A DNA stretch of 64,000 nt from Sorex araneus (lineage: Eukaryota; Chordata; Mammalia; Eulipotyphla; Soricidae). The stretch covers positions 11,299,928 through 11,363,927 of the forward strand of contig NC_073308.1 of NCBI RefSeq assembly GCF_027595985.1, in the 5' to 3' direction. The notes under the pieces are model-generated. The model was not told the DNA's origin. It made no database searches and saw nothing but the letters and a program-made list of their open reading frames with translations. Position 1 is the stretch's first letter. Each line of letters begins with the position of its first letter. Below are positions 26,275 to 37,060 of the stretch, piece after piece. A program made the position numbers and the translations under genes.

Positions 26275-26650
26275 TTTGCTTTAGCTTTCAGTCATAATCA
26301 ATCGCCTGCATGTACTACTCGATACAACTACTCATCTATGGAAGAACATCTTGGTTGGTTCCGGATTTTGATAATTATGAATAGAGCTGTGTAAAGGGTT
26401 TTGTATGTAGATACATTTTTTTCACTTCTTTGGGTAAGCACAATGGTGGCTGTGCCACTCACAACCCTCTGCCGTAGGTGAGAGTTCCATTCCATGGCGC
26501 AGTCTCCAGATCTTGACTGTTCTAGTTAGTGTGTAGGGGTATCTCACTGCTTAAATTTGTATTTCCCAATGACATATGCTTTAGAGAATTATATCTCATA
26601 CATATGGGCCACCTGTATGTCTTCTCTGTGAGATGTCTGCTCAGATATTT
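26275..26650 (-). mobile_element. Ancient L1 3'-end fragment
   Basis: The plus-strand text (TTGATAATTATGAATAGAGCTG, GTGTGTAGGGGTATCTCAC, TTTGTATTTCCCAATGACAT) is the antisense of a mammalian L1M-type 3' end. No ORF remains. Confidence 0.65.
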
Positions 26651-26717
26651 TGTATTTTTTTAATTTATTCTCTCTCACCCTCCCTCCTTCTCCCCTCTTG
26701 GTCCCTTTTTACTAGGG

Positions 26718-26732
26718 TTAAAAAGAGTTTCA
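26718..26732. repeat. Left target-site duplication
   Basis: TTAAAAAGAGTTTCA, repeated exactly at 27085-27099. Confidence 0.88.
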
Positions 26733-27084
26733 ACCCAACCCCATGTGCTGGGGGAAAAGGCAGTTGTGACAGAGAAGGAACCACTGAGTAAATGATGATG
26801 GAGGGATCGCCCAGGATGGGAGATGTGTGCTGAAAGTAGACCAAGGACCAAACATGATGGCCTCTTAGTATCTGCATTGCAAATAATAATGCCCCAAATT
26901 AGAGAGAGAGCAAGAAGGATTGTACCTGCCACAGAGGCAGGGAGTGAGATGGGGTGGGGGTGGCGGGTGGGACACGGGAACAAGGGTGGTGGGAATGTGC
27001 ACTGGTGGGTGCTCGAGCACTGTGTGACTGAAATGCAACCATGCAAGTTTGTAACTGTATCTCACGGTGATCCAATAAAACTTA
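26733..27084 (+). mobile_element. 5'-truncated L1 (3' UTR only)
   Basis: A 352-bp insertion between perfect 15-bp duplications. It matches the 3' UTR of the full-length L1 at 7.6-8.0 kb: GGGAAAAAGGCAG-like start, GCTGAAAGTAGAC, GAGAGAGAG, CCACAGAGGCAGGG, a G-rich tract, GCACTGGTGG, and TAACTGTATCTCACGGTGAT before the AATAAAA end. Confidence 0.88.
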
Positions 27085-27628
27085 TTAAAAAGAGTTTCAG
27101 GTTTTAAGAATTCTTATAAATATGTGGATATTTGGTTATATATATGGTTACAAGTACTGTAACAGGTAGGTGGGTTAGCAAAACTATCCAAGTCTGTGAA
27201 TTCACTCTTTTCTTTATAGTTGGAGTAGAATTCTAAGATTTTAATTAGGTCAAAATTACAAAGTTTTGTTGTATCTAAGAAAATTACCCCCAAATTCAAG
27301 ACTGCCTAGATTTTCTTTTATCTTCCAGACAGTGTAGCTTTTCATTTTACATTTATGTCTATTATAAATATAAAATGAGTTTTATATTTTGAGCTAGTTT
27401 CTGTGAAGTGTCTGCATTTGGTTGAATCACTTAAAATATGAGGATACAGATTTCCAGCTGTGCCTACAGTTGTTGAAATGGCCCGTGAAATGGCTCTACT
27501 TTGCCCCATGTATTGTCTGTTCCTTTGTGAAAGATCAGTGGGATGAACTGCCTCCCCCACCAGGCAAACTGGGCCTCACCAGCCTATTCCAGAGACTCAA
27601 GGAAATCTTCAAAGAGATAAAGTAGCCA

Positions 27629-27665
27629 CAAAAACTTATTGGAGACTCACTCCAATAAGTTTTTG
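27629..27665. repeat. Perfect hairpin: 16-bp arms, 5-nt loop
   Basis: The left arm 27629-27644 and right arm 27650-27665 (cores ACTTATTGGAG and CTCCAATAAGT) are exact reverse complements around ACTCA. Confidence 0.95.
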
Positions 27666-27995
27666 AGCATTCGGGGCACTCTCAGAGGGGACGGACCAGC
27701 GCCCACCCAAAGGACGCCTGACAACTGCTCACACCCCCACACCTGTGGCTGGACTCCATGACCTGGGATGAGCCAGCAGAGAAAGTAACCTGCCGGGAAC
27801 TCAAGCACACGGTCCCTGGGACTGAAAACTTGAGGCCTTTTCAGAGCCAGGGTGGGAACCTCCCTTCAGCTCTGTGCTTCTGGCAGCCCAGCAGACACGG
27901 CCACACCCCACAGCTGCTGCCCAGTTAAAACTTTAACTCCAGTTGGACTGCCCAGTTAAAATATTCCAGATTTCCTGGAATAAATCTCCAAACTC
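27666..27995 (+). mobile_element. Partial copy related to the tandem-unit element at 38 kb
   Basis: GGGACTGAAAACTTGAGGCC, CCACAGCTGCTGCCCAGTT and ACTCCAG with ATACCAGA follow the same order as in 38840-38995, with divergence. No L1 tail is seen here. Confidence 0.4.
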
Positions 27996-28084
27996 TACAA
28001 CACTGATAAATATACCAGACTGGGCAGGATGTAACTTAGAAGCCAACCAATGTTGATTAACAAAAACATGAAGAGAAGGCTTAA

Positions 28085-28235
28085 TTTGTGGCAGCGTCTT
28101 AGTACAGTGGGTAGGGCACTTGCATGTGGACAACCCAGGTTTGGTCCCCAACACCCCAGTCTCTAGAGCCCTGCCAGGAGTGATCCCTCAATGGACAGCC
28201 AGGAATAAGTCCTACACACACAGGTGTGTGCAAAA
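28085..28235 (+). mobile_element. SINE (SOR-like)
   Basis: GTACAGTGGGTAGGGCACTTGC, the B-box relic GGTTTGGTCCC and GAGTGATCCCTCAATGG are recognisable; the end is CA-rich. Confidence 0.7.
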
Positions 28236-28504
28236 CAAATTAAAATAATAAAATTGTGTAAACCAAGATCATAAGTGTCAATAATAATGTAACCATATTA
28301 AATTATATTAAGTTTTTAAGTGATTAAGACTTACACTATAGGTCAACACCATGTTCAAGTACGAATTAGGTTGCTTTTGCCTTTAAAATGATTTCAAAAA
28401 CATTTAGAGAAATCTCTTAAAGGAGAGATTCAGTAGTATTGAAACTAAATCAAAGACAATTTCTCTATTTTACAAACACGGGTGGTTCAAATATTTCTCT
28501 TTAG

Positions 28505-28519
28505 AGGCCCTGAAATTTT
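28505..28519. repeat. Left target-site duplication
   Basis: AGGCCCTGAAATTTT, repeated exactly at 28912-28926. Confidence 0.9.
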
Positions 28520-28911
28520 TTTTTTTAATTTTTATTTTATCACCATGTGGAAAGTTACAAAGTTCTTCGGTTTATGTCTCAGTTATACAATATTCAAACA
28601 CCATCCCTTCACCAGTGCCCATATTCCACCACCAAAATCCCCAGTATACCCCCATCCCACCCCCGCTCCCCACCCCCAACTGTATAACTGATGAATTTCA
28701 CTTCATTTTCTCTTTACCTTAGTTATGTTCCATATTTCAACACAAAACTCACTATAGTTGTGGAAGTTTTCCCCCAAAAAAGATAGCCCAAGTAAGGAAG
28801 CATTTGATAATTAGTTTTCCATTAAAAGATTGTATGTTTTCAATTTTTAAAAAAGGTCGCGCGGCCGCTAATGCTCGGATGTGTCCCAGTTCCGCATCCT
28901 AGAGCTGTGTT
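28520..28911 (-). mobile_element. L1-tailed retroelement with a CpG-rich leader
   Basis: A 392-bp minus-strand insertion in perfect 15-bp duplications. Its 3' part (left side) has the L1 3' UTR signature: GGGTGGGATGGGGGTATACTGG, GGGCACTGGTGAAGGGATGG, CATGGTGATAAAATAAAAATT. Its 5' part (right side) is an unrelated leader with GCATTAGCGGCCGCGCGACC, then an AT-rich stretch. The leader does not occur in the other L1 copies of this window. Confidence 0.8.
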
Positions 28912-28929
28912 AGGCCCTGAAATTTTAAT

Positions 28930-29540
28930 CAAAGCTAAGAGACTTCTTTTTTGTGTCTAAGTCTATTTTTGTATGTCTTTCCAATTTTCATTCTTCTTCT
29001 GGTTGGAAGTCTTAAAATATATAATTCAAATGACCTATAATCTGAGGTAATTTTGGTGAATAAAAACTGTTTTATAAAAAAGACATAGTTTTCCTCGCAG
29101 TGATATTACACATAATTATTATATTTATGCCTAGGATTTAATTTGGGGGTATGCTATTATAAATGGAACTGTGATTTTAATTCCACATGCTACTCATTCA
29201 CTGCTGGCATATGAGGGAGTGGTCGACCCAATTCCATACCCACAGATTTTCGGTAGCTGTCATCAGTTCCAGGGTGGGCAGGGCTTTTTCTCTTCAATTT
29301 TCTAAGTGAGTAATCATAACTTTTATAACCAAAGACATTTTTATATCTTCATTACCAATGTGTATACTTGTATTCCTTTCCTTGATTTTGCATATTAACT
29401 AAGACTTTTTGTATGATGAGAGGAATGGAAAAAGGGAAGACTCATATCCTACTCCTTCGGAAGAACCTTGGTCTTAGGGAGAAGGCATTTGTTTGTCGTT
29501 GTTAAGTATTTCTCATGTAGCTTTAAGAAAAGTGTGTTCT
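28930..29540 (-). mobile_element. Ancient L1 ORF2 fragment
   Basis: The plus-strand text (TTTAATTTGGGGGTATGC, CACTGCTGGCATATG, GGTCTTAGGGAGAAGGC) is the antisense of an old L1 reverse-transcriptase region, heavily decayed. Confidence 0.55.
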
Positions 29541-29794
29541 CCTACTGCTGGACAGAGTGTCTAATAATGTCCTCTCCACTGTGATGCTATTCAGCTGAAC
29601 AAATCTTGACTAATCTTGCGCACTGGAGCTACCAATTCTGTGTTGACTTTCCACTGAACACTGTGTCTAGTAGAGGTGTAAAGCTGGCATGACAAGCTGG
29701 CACATGGGCTGGTGCTGACTCTGGGGCAGAGGGCACACAGAGGCCAGATGTGGAGTCTGCCCTGGACAGAGTGGGGACACAGCCCTCTGTGTCA

Positions 29795-29946
29795 TTGCTT
29801 GGGGTCATTGTCGGCAGTGTTTAGGGCTTATTCCTGGCTTGGTGCTCAGGAGTCACCCCTGGCAGTTCCAGGATATGTGGTTCCAAGATCCAAACTGGGG
29901 TTATCTGTATGCAAGGCAAGCACCAGCCTGCCGTCCTTCACTCCAG
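29795..29946 (-). mobile_element. SINE (SOR-like), reverse orientation, beside exon 17
   Basis: The reversed body (GGGCTTATTCCTGG, AGTCACCCCTGG) and head (ATGCAAGGCAAGCACC...CACTCCAGCC) end 46 bp from the exon 17 donor. Confidence 0.75.
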
Positions 29947-29991
29947 CCCGAGACCCATCTACTTAACAGTGCAACTTTGTGTATTACATAC

Positions 29992-30090
29992 CTTGACCCC
30001 TGCCGTGGGTGCCAGCCCCACTGCAGCCATGTAGGTGCTGCCGATGGTCTTGATCTTCTCCAGGTCCTTGTAGAAATCTTTGTCCATGAG
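29992..30090 (-). CDS. ADCY1: ADCY1 exon 17: C2a domain, purine-binding strand
   Basis: 99 bp, 33 codons, residues 559-591, phase 0 at both ends. It reads LMDKDFYKDLEKIKTIGSTY.. and continues MAAVGLAPTAGVK. The second lysine of EKIKTIG is the conserved purine-specificity residue of class III adenylyl cyclases; guanylyl cyclases have Glu there. GSTYMA follows as in all type 1 enzymes. The acceptor is AAACAAAG/CTC and the donor AAG/GTATGT. Residues near the 3' end (TAGVK) differ from the human TSGTK by recall, a position known to vary. Confidence 0.97.
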
Positions 30091-30668
30091 CTTTGTTTAA
30101 AACACAAAACTGTTCAACATTACAAAACTGTCACACTGGACAAGACCACCGAGCAGGTGACACGTCCCAGAGAGCACTAGCGCGGGTTTGCATCTGGACT
30201 GAAACAGAGGCCTGAGTGGGTGTTTGAAGGAAGGGACAGACCTGGCTAACAGAGTAATCTGTCCTCCAGAAGCCTCCAAATCACCAAGAGCAAGGCCCAG
30301 GGCAGAAGGGAGCCGGGCCAGAACCCATGGCCTGTGAGTCCGACCAGCAGCAGGGTCCACACTCACTCAATCCAGTGCCCACCCAGGCCCGCAATCAGCC
30401 TCCCACCCACAGCCCGCCGGACCCTACGCTCAGCCCCGGAACCCACTGCCCCCCAGGCCTCCTTCCTCTGTGCCTCAGACAAAGACCTTCTTTCCCAGAG
30501 AGACACGTGCTATACTTTCTCCCTGTTCCACCCGTGGAGAGATGCCGGCTCTCTGGGCAGGAGCCAGGCCCCAAAGGGACACACCCAGCCCAGGGCCCAC
30601 ACTGGGATGTGCCCAGCCCTGACCCCATACTGGGATTCGAGGCCCGGGCTGGATGCGAGCGGCCCTAC
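30091..30668 (-). other. ADCY1 intron 16
   Basis: 578 bp with GT/AG borders; no repeat or gene recognised. Confidence 0.8.
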
Positions 30669-30815
30669 CTCGTCAAAGTCGGCGATGATCTCGTTGAGGA
30701 GCCGCAGGCACTCCACCCCCATGTTGTTGCCATCCAGCTCGATGTAGAAGTCGTTGAAGTTGGGGATGGAGGCGAACATGACGCCCACCTGTGCGTACGA
30801 CTGGTAGTAGAGATC
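30669..30815 (-). CDS. ADCY1: ADCY1 exon 16: start of the C2a cyclase fold
   Basis: 147 bp, 49 codons, residues 510-558, phase 0 at both ends. It contains [15 protein letters not shown] and [17 protein letters not shown], the first strand and helix of the C2a homology domain. As expected for a C2 half, the two metal-binding aspartates of the C1 half are absent (FASIPNF in place of FADIVGF); the metal site is built by C1. The acceptor is CCCCCCAG/GAT and the donor GAG/GTAGGG. Confidence 0.97.
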
Positions 30816-31229
30816 CTGGGGGGAAAGGTCGGGTCAGCGCCTCGGGGACTGGGTCCGGCTGGCTCCCTGAGCCAGAACTCCTGGCTGTGTGGCCAGAAAC
30901 TTCCAGAAACTCCACGGGGACACTCTGGGACCACGAGCCAAGGTCTGCATGTGTGTCTCCAGGATCTGAAATGTGCTTTTAAGTTCGGCTGTGGCTGAGG
31001 CTGGTTCCAGAGCCCGCCGGCAGGCCATGGCACACTTAGGGGCTGTGCCCAGGCGGGCTGCCCTACCCTGGGGGCCCCATTCTCCTTCCTCTTGAAGACG
31101 GGTGTGCTAGTTCTCTGCAGAAAGCCAAGGAGAAGACCACTGCCAGGACTATGGGGGGGGGAGGGTAGGGAGGCCCCTCAGTCACTGTGTGGCCGTGAGT
31201 CTGACACAGCCCCACTGCCCTGCGCTCAC
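30816..31229 (-). other. ADCY1 intron 15
   Basis: 414 bp with GT/AG borders; a short G run at 31151-31160. No repeat recognised. Confidence 0.8.
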
Positions 31230-31346
31230 CATGTTCCGGGGGTTGGACAGGAGGAAGTGCTGGGCCACGTGGGCGGGCAGGAGGTTGAAGAGGATCCGCT
31301 TGTTGTCCAGCTTCACCCGCTCCATGTCGTCTCGCTCCTCCTCCGC
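31230..31346 (-). CDS. ADCY1: ADCY1 exon 15: linker from membrane domain to C2a
   Basis: 117 bp, 39 codons, residues 471-509, phase 0 at both ends. AEEERDDMERVKLDNKRIL forms the charged helical linker that follows TM12 and corresponds to the signalling helix of membrane cyclases. NLLPAHVAQHFL follows and leads into the catalytic fold. The acceptor is CTCCCCAG/GCG, with donor ATG/GTGAGC. This exon is joined across the 12.5 kb intron whose donor is GC. Confidence 0.96.
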
Positions 31347-33374
31347 CTGGGGAGGAGCCTAGGAGTCACCCATCTGCTGACTGCATCCTTCCTCACTGCC
31401 CGCCCGGCAGCCTCAGCTCGCCTTGATGCTCGGGCACCCAGTGTGGATGAGACCCCCACCCCAGCCTTGGCGGCCATTCCCCGTCCCTCCTCTGCCCTGA
31501 GGTGTCAGCCCACCACATGCTGCCGTCAGTGACATCCTGCCAGATCACTTCAGTCAGAAGCCCCTGATCCTTAAGTCCCACGGGGTTGCACTCCTGGGTC
31601 ATACACCCCACCTTACTGGGCATGTTGAGCCCACCCATCACTTTGCTCCAAGGGACGCTCACTCCTATCTCTTGACCCTGCTGTTCTTGAATGAATCATT
31701 TTCCTCTTAACACACACTTCTCCCAAGCATCCACACAAAACGCCAAGTGTGTCAATGATGGTCTACACCCGCTTCTCTCCATTCTGCCATCTTAGCATGG
31801 CAGGGGTGGAGAGGAACCACGTATTTCTGTACAAGTGGACAAGCCACCACTCTGGACAGACAGAACTTTGCAAAGACTGAAAATGAGAGGCCATTTCAAG
31901 AGACACATTTCAAGAGTCCACTCGTGGCCACTCTCGGGGACCCACTGCAGGCACCAGCTCTCGCTGAGGCACATGCATAAACCCAGGTCATGCTGACCCC
32001 TGGCAACCACTGATGTCCCCGCACTCTCCTGGACCTCACACCTGCCTGCTCCACAGATGTCCAGTGCCAGCGAAGCCAGGCAGGTGCTGGTCTAAACTGC
32101 CCACTGCCTCGAGACCCAGAGCCTAGCACCACTCACAGCTCACAGCTCCCTGGGTCACAAGCCAAAATCGTGAGGGCTGCAGGGACGCTGAGTCGGCAAA
32201 CGATGAGGTCCACTGGGCGCCAACTCACTCGGCAGGGTGGAAAGCATGTCCAGGCTGGCTGACCTCACTCAGCTCCTGGGCCTTTCCAGAGACGAATGCA
32301 AACAATGTGACAGTGACACCACTGGTGCTTCGAGGGTTCAAGAGACGCCGCTGGCCATGTGTCTGCACAGTCTGTGTCCCAAGACGGAAGCACAGGATCA
32401 CCACCAGCCACTGCCCCTGGCCGCAGTGCCTGGCTCAGGCCTGCGCCCTGAAATCAACAGCCCGGGCCAGCTCTCTGGGGCACCACTGTGAGGCGCTAGG
32501 GGGCACCATGCTTTGGACCTGGAAATAGTCACCTAACGAAGCTCCAGAATGGGTGGGGAATGGCATGGCCCCACTGAGCCGGCCTCTAGAGCAGACAGTG
32601 TTTCTTCACTGTGAAGCGGGTGTGAAGCACCGCTCCTGGGCATCGAGGTGCTGCGGAAGCCCAGAGGAGTCTCCTGGGTCTGTCACAACAACAGTGACAA
32701 TCGTGCTGCCGGCTTCAAGCTCTGAGGAGACCACTGACACAGCAGTGGGACGCGAGCTCTGGGTGGAGCACACTGTGCCTGAGGGTGGCGAGCCATCAGA
32801 CAGGGCCCAGGGTGAGTAGCCCCCACTTCCCACACGGCCTTTTCTGGAAAACCAGTCATGTGCGCCAGCGACCACAGAGACAGACTACCAAGTTCCCTCT
32901 TGCTCCTTAAAGTGAGTAGGCAATGGCAGGGGAGGGAAGAAATTAGAAAGTGCAGCCCCCACAGAAAGAAGTGAGGGTTCTGCAGACAGACAGCGAGAGC
33001 TGTCCTCAAGGGTTCCACAGAGCTGATGGAAGGAGTGTGTCAGAGGAGCAGATTTTCACCTGAGGAAAGGAGGATGACTTGGCCAAGTGTGCACACACTG
33101 AAAGACTTTGCAGCGTTAGAATGCAGAAGTACAAAAGATTTTTTAAAAAGTTTTGTTGGTACAGGATGATGGCTAAAAGGGTATATCCTGGGCCCCAAGT
33201 CTGATTACAAGCCCACAGGGCCCACATGGCCCCCAACCCCACTGGGTCTGAGTAAGACCCAAGCAATGATGAGGGTCTCCCAGGCATGGCCCCTGCGTCT
33301 CCTGAGAACTGCCTGTGAGGCCCTTTAAGAACAAACAAAAAACCAACAACAAAACAAAACCAGTGTTGTTTATT

Positions 33375-33530
33375 AACGACACGTTCAGAGAGACAGCACA
33401 TGGGTAAAGATGCTTGCCTATGCATGGCCAGCCCTGGCTCAAAACCCAGGCACCACCAGGAGGGACCCCCAAGCACAGAGCCAGGGACCACCCTGCACAC
33501 TGCTCCGTGTGGCCTCAAACAAAACCCAAA
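33375..33530 (+). mobile_element. SINE (SOR-like), diverged
   Basis: AGACAGCACATGGGTAAAG, GCTTGCCTATGCATGG, AGCACAGAGCCAGGGACC and CGTGTGGCCTC mark head, body and end; the tail is A-rich. Confidence 0.65.
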
Positions 33531-33985
33531 ACAAAAAATTTAGTTCCAGTCAAATTATTATCAAGGTGAATAATATTTTAATGAAAGCAATGTGATTACA
33601 TAATCTGTTTTTGATGATGGTGGCACATAACGTTGTGATAAAAAATCTGTGGCACTCGGTTCAGTTCACTGCAGTTTATTTAAAATTTACTCCGATTTTT
33701 GGGCTATCAGATTAGCTCTCTTCTTAAATAATATCTAATTTTCAACTGACTCAGAAGCAAAGGTTTTATTGAAATTTGACTAACAAATATCCATATTTTA
33801 ATAGAAAATACATTACATTTAAAAGGATTGAAATTCACTGAAAATATCTTTTTTTTGGGAAGCTCTTTCAATAAGGTCAGTCTAAAGATTTATAATAAAG
33901 AGATTAGTTGGTGGTTTGTGAACACACACCGTTCCTGTCAATAAAATCATGTGATCTAGATACATGAAACACACCTTTTAATTTT
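33531..33985. other. AT-rich intronic DNA
   Basis: No repeat or gene recognised. Confidence 0.35.
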
Positions 33986-33989
33986 TTAT

Positions 33990-34168
33990 CCTTTTTTGGC
34001 TTGGGGGCTGCACTTGGTGGTACTCAGGGCTTAGTCCTGACCCTGAGCTCAGGATCACTCCTGGAGGGACTCAGTGACCATGTGGGGTGCCGGGGATGAA
34101 CCTGGATAGGTCACATGCAAGGCAAAAATGTACTTTTACAAAAATGTACCCACTGTACTCTCTGGCCC
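33990..34168 (-). mobile_element. SINE (SOR-like), reverse orientation
   Basis: The reversed body (GTACTCAGGGCTTAGTCCTG), B box (GGATGAACCTGG) and head are visible. A short internal duplication (AAAAATGTAC twice) interrupts the head. Confidence 0.7.
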
Positions 34169-35047
34169 TAAAATTCCTTTTCAAAGTGTTTTTCCTATAG
34201 CCTACTTTCTTTCCAAGGGAATTCCTGTCTCATTTGTTAAAATGCTGAGCTCAGACTTTAGGGGACAGTTACCATGAACAGATGGTAACTGCAGAAGTCA
34301 GGGGAGCGCAGAGCCCCTGGGTTGGTCGACAGAAGGAAACCTCCCGAGCCCGACATGAGGTGCACAGGGCCGTGCTGAGGGTGGCCCCTGCGGGTGCTGC
34401 CAAGTGCTCAGCACAGCCAGGAGTGTCGTCGCTGCTGCGACCCGGAGTGACATCCAGCTTGAGTCAGGATGCCCCAGCCAGGTCGTCACTCTTCAAATAT
34501 TAGGAAAGTGTGTTTGTTCATTTCCAGAACACTCTCCGTAAATAGATTTCCTGAGCAATGCCAGAGTTTTCAGGACTTCCCAGAAAAAAAAAATGAATGA
34601 GGCACTTTTGGTTGCACAGGAAGAAGTCCAGGAGAGATTGTCTCAGGAAACAAAGAAGGAAGAAACCTCTGTGAGGGTTCCATGACATGATGTCTGCAAG
34701 CTGAAGCTCCAAGACAAGCCATGGTGCCACTCGGTGTAATCAAAAGTCTGAGAACTTGGAAAATGAAGGGCAAAGACAGAAGTTCCAGCTGCAGGGCTGG
34801 GAGAAACACATGAATTTCTCCTCCCCTTTTCTGGTCTCTTCAGGCCTTAAAAGACTGAAGGAAGCCCAGCCACGCCATAAAGACCAAACTGCTTTACAGA
34901 GTCTACTGATCAAAATGTGAATTTTTACCTAGAAACACACTCCTATGCATACCCAAAACAATGCCAGGCCAAATCTGGGCACCCCATGGTCCAATCAAGT
35001 AGATAATTCATTCCAACTACCACAGATGTTGTCTTTCAAAACCATAC

Positions 35048-35222
35048 TGTACTGGTCTGAGCGATAGCACAGCGGGGAAGGCATCTGCCTTGCACACGGA
35101 TGACTGAGATTCAGCCCCCAGCAGCCCCTGGATCCCCCAAGCAACATCATGAGTCATTCCTGAACGTAGAGCCAGGAGAAACCCCTGAGCATCACCAGGT
35201 ACGGCCAAGCAAAACAAAACCC
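35048..35222 (+). mobile_element. SINE (SOR-like)
   Basis: GAGCGATAGCACAGCGGGG, CTTGCACACGGATGAC, GTCATTCCTGAACGTAGAGCC and CCCTGAGCATCACC are readable. Confidence 0.8.
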
Positions 35223-35666
35223 CAAACTATACAACAGTATCCTATGTGCCCTTGGGTACACACGTCCCTCTTTGGGCCACAGGCTCTGAGAGCCTAATTC
35301 TGCTGGGGAGGCCAAAGAGGAAGTTTCCCGTAGCACACAGTGGGGCTAAGACAAGGCACGTCCTGCAGGTCGAACAACACGTCTTAGTGGGCCTGGACAT
35401 CACTCTGACTGCTTATTCTCAGGAAGAATAAGGCTCCCCGTAAGAGCTGCCGTGTGCAACTGTGTTGGCAGAGCACCTGGGTCCTGCATGGTGCAGTTGT
35501 GCAAAAAAACGCAGCTGCATGGAGGGACAAGACCAGAGACTTGGGTGGACCAGCTGGGCCAGGCCACGCATGAAACTCACATGCTCAAAGCCCAACCCCA
35601 TGGTCAAGAATGCAAACCATGGGACACAGCAGCGAGTCCCCGAAGACACCAAAGGCGGGGAGGAGG

Positions 35667-35850
35667 GGGCTGGAGCGATAGCACAGTGGGTAGGGCATTT
35701 GCTTTGCATGCGGCCGACCCGGGTTCTATTCCCAGCATCCCATATGGTCCCCCGAGCACCACCAGGAGTAATTCCTGAGTGCAGAGCCAGGAGTAACCTA
35801 ACCCTAACCCTGAGCATCGCCAGGTGTGACTCCCCCAACAAAAAAATGCA
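35667..35850 (+). mobile_element. SINE (SOR-like) with telomere-like slippage
   Basis: A nearly consensus copy from GGGCTGGAGCGATAGCACAG to the A tract. The usual GTAACCCCTGAGC is expanded to TAACCTAACCCTAACCCTG at 35802-35820. Confidence 0.9.
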
Positions 35851-36047
35851 GGTGGGGAAGGTGGACCCCATGCCTAGATTCCCACCCGTGATGGTGGATC
35901 TTCCTAACATTAGCCACTGAGCAGCTTCCTTCGCCTCAGAGATTAAACGTCTTTCCAAGTAGTATAATTCATTGAGTTATCTATAGTAATTCATCACACT
36001 GACTGACTCCAAGGAGGCACACACATTCTGAAAAGTGAGACTGATTT

Positions 36048-36049
<2 letters not shown>

Positions 36050-36090
<41 letters not shown>
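36050..36090. repeat. (AC)n microsatellite
   Basis: About 20 uninterrupted AC units. Confidence 0.97.
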
Positions 36091-36093
<3 letters not shown>

Positions 36094-36132
36094 ACTACAT
36101 CATAATCAAATGACTTAAAACTAGTGATGTTT

Positions 36133-36260
36133 CAGACCAGAGTTAGCACAGCAGGAAGGATGCTTGCCTTATATGTGGCTAATCTGTGGCCGGGCTTCAG
36201 TGCCATACTGCAGGATTAAGCCTTGTTTGGGTGTGGCCCCCAAACAGGGAACAAAACAAA
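36133..36260 (+). mobile_element. SINE (SOR-like), diverged
   Basis: GAGTTAGCACAGCAGG, GCTTGCCTTATATGTGG and GGGTGTGGCCCCC remain. Confidence 0.6.
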
Positions 36261-36289
36261 CAGAACAATCTTAAAACTGGAGAAAAATC

Positions 36290-37060
36290 TTTAAGAAACC
36301 CTAGATTTAAGTTAAAAACTGCAGAAAAGAGATTAGGATGACAGCAGACTTCTCAGTGAAAATCGTGCTTGGCAAAACACAGTGGAAAGTATTTAAAGTA
36401 CTGAAAGAAAACCACCAGCAACCTAGAACCTATACTCAGCAAAACGTCTGTCAACCATGAAGACAAAAAAAAAGGGGGGGGACATTTTTCAGACTCACAG
36501 AGATGAAAAGTTAATCACCCTTAGACCCACAGAAAGTGCTTAGTCAGCTCCTTCAGGATGAAGATCAGGAGAGCAGAGAAGCCCAAATCTGTACAGAGCA
36601 GAAAACCACCAGAAATCATCACAATGTCTTCTTACAAAACAAGTTTAAATATAATCAAACGCAAAAGGGCACAAACTTCAAGTTACAGCAATCCTGTGGA
36701 CACTGTGTCCAGCATGATGACTACATCAGCAGCGTATCTGAGTGTGCTAAGAGTGATCTTCAAAATTTCTCATCACACAGGCAAAACTGTAACTGATGGC
36801 TATGGACATCAATGGTTCTCACCGCAGCAACTGTTTCACAATGTATACAAACATCCAGTGATGTTGGTACAATTGGCTCTTGTATGATATTATCTGCCAT
36901 TTGTGCTGCATAAAAAGCAGGCTGTTATTATGCATGAGTTCAAATCCATAAATCTGACTGTGACAGCCATGAAGACTGTGGAAGAATGTGAACTAAGTTT
37001 AAAGTTACTCCCCTCCTTGAACTATTGTAGTAAACGGATTTAATGAATCTTTCTTTCGTT
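36290..37060 (+). mobile_element. Old interspersed repeat, L1M-like
   Basis: GACTTCTCAGTGAAAATCG, GTATTTAAAGTACTGAAAG and ACCTATACTCAGCAAAAC are typical of an ancient mammalian L1-derived repeat. Frames are broken and borders uncertain. Confidence 0.4.

Larger units (their letters stand above)
25366..29991 (-). other. ADCY1 intron 17
   Basis: 4.6 kb, mostly AT-rich and packed with mobile-element fragments, listed separately: a GT microsatellite, a SINE, old L1 pieces, two 5'-truncated L1s with target duplications, a perfect hairpin and SINEs. 25366-26040 and 27100-27420 show nothing recognisable. Confidence 0.8.

Noticed and set aside
35667-35750. Possible tRNA gene (A and B box present)
   Set aside because: The sequence is the tRNA-like head of a SINE, repeated about thirty times, lacking a proper anticodon stem and followed by the SINE body.
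36536-36887. Two overlapping ORFs of 86 and 109 codons
   Set aside because: They lie within an old L1-like repeat; no domain, and the two frames overlap.
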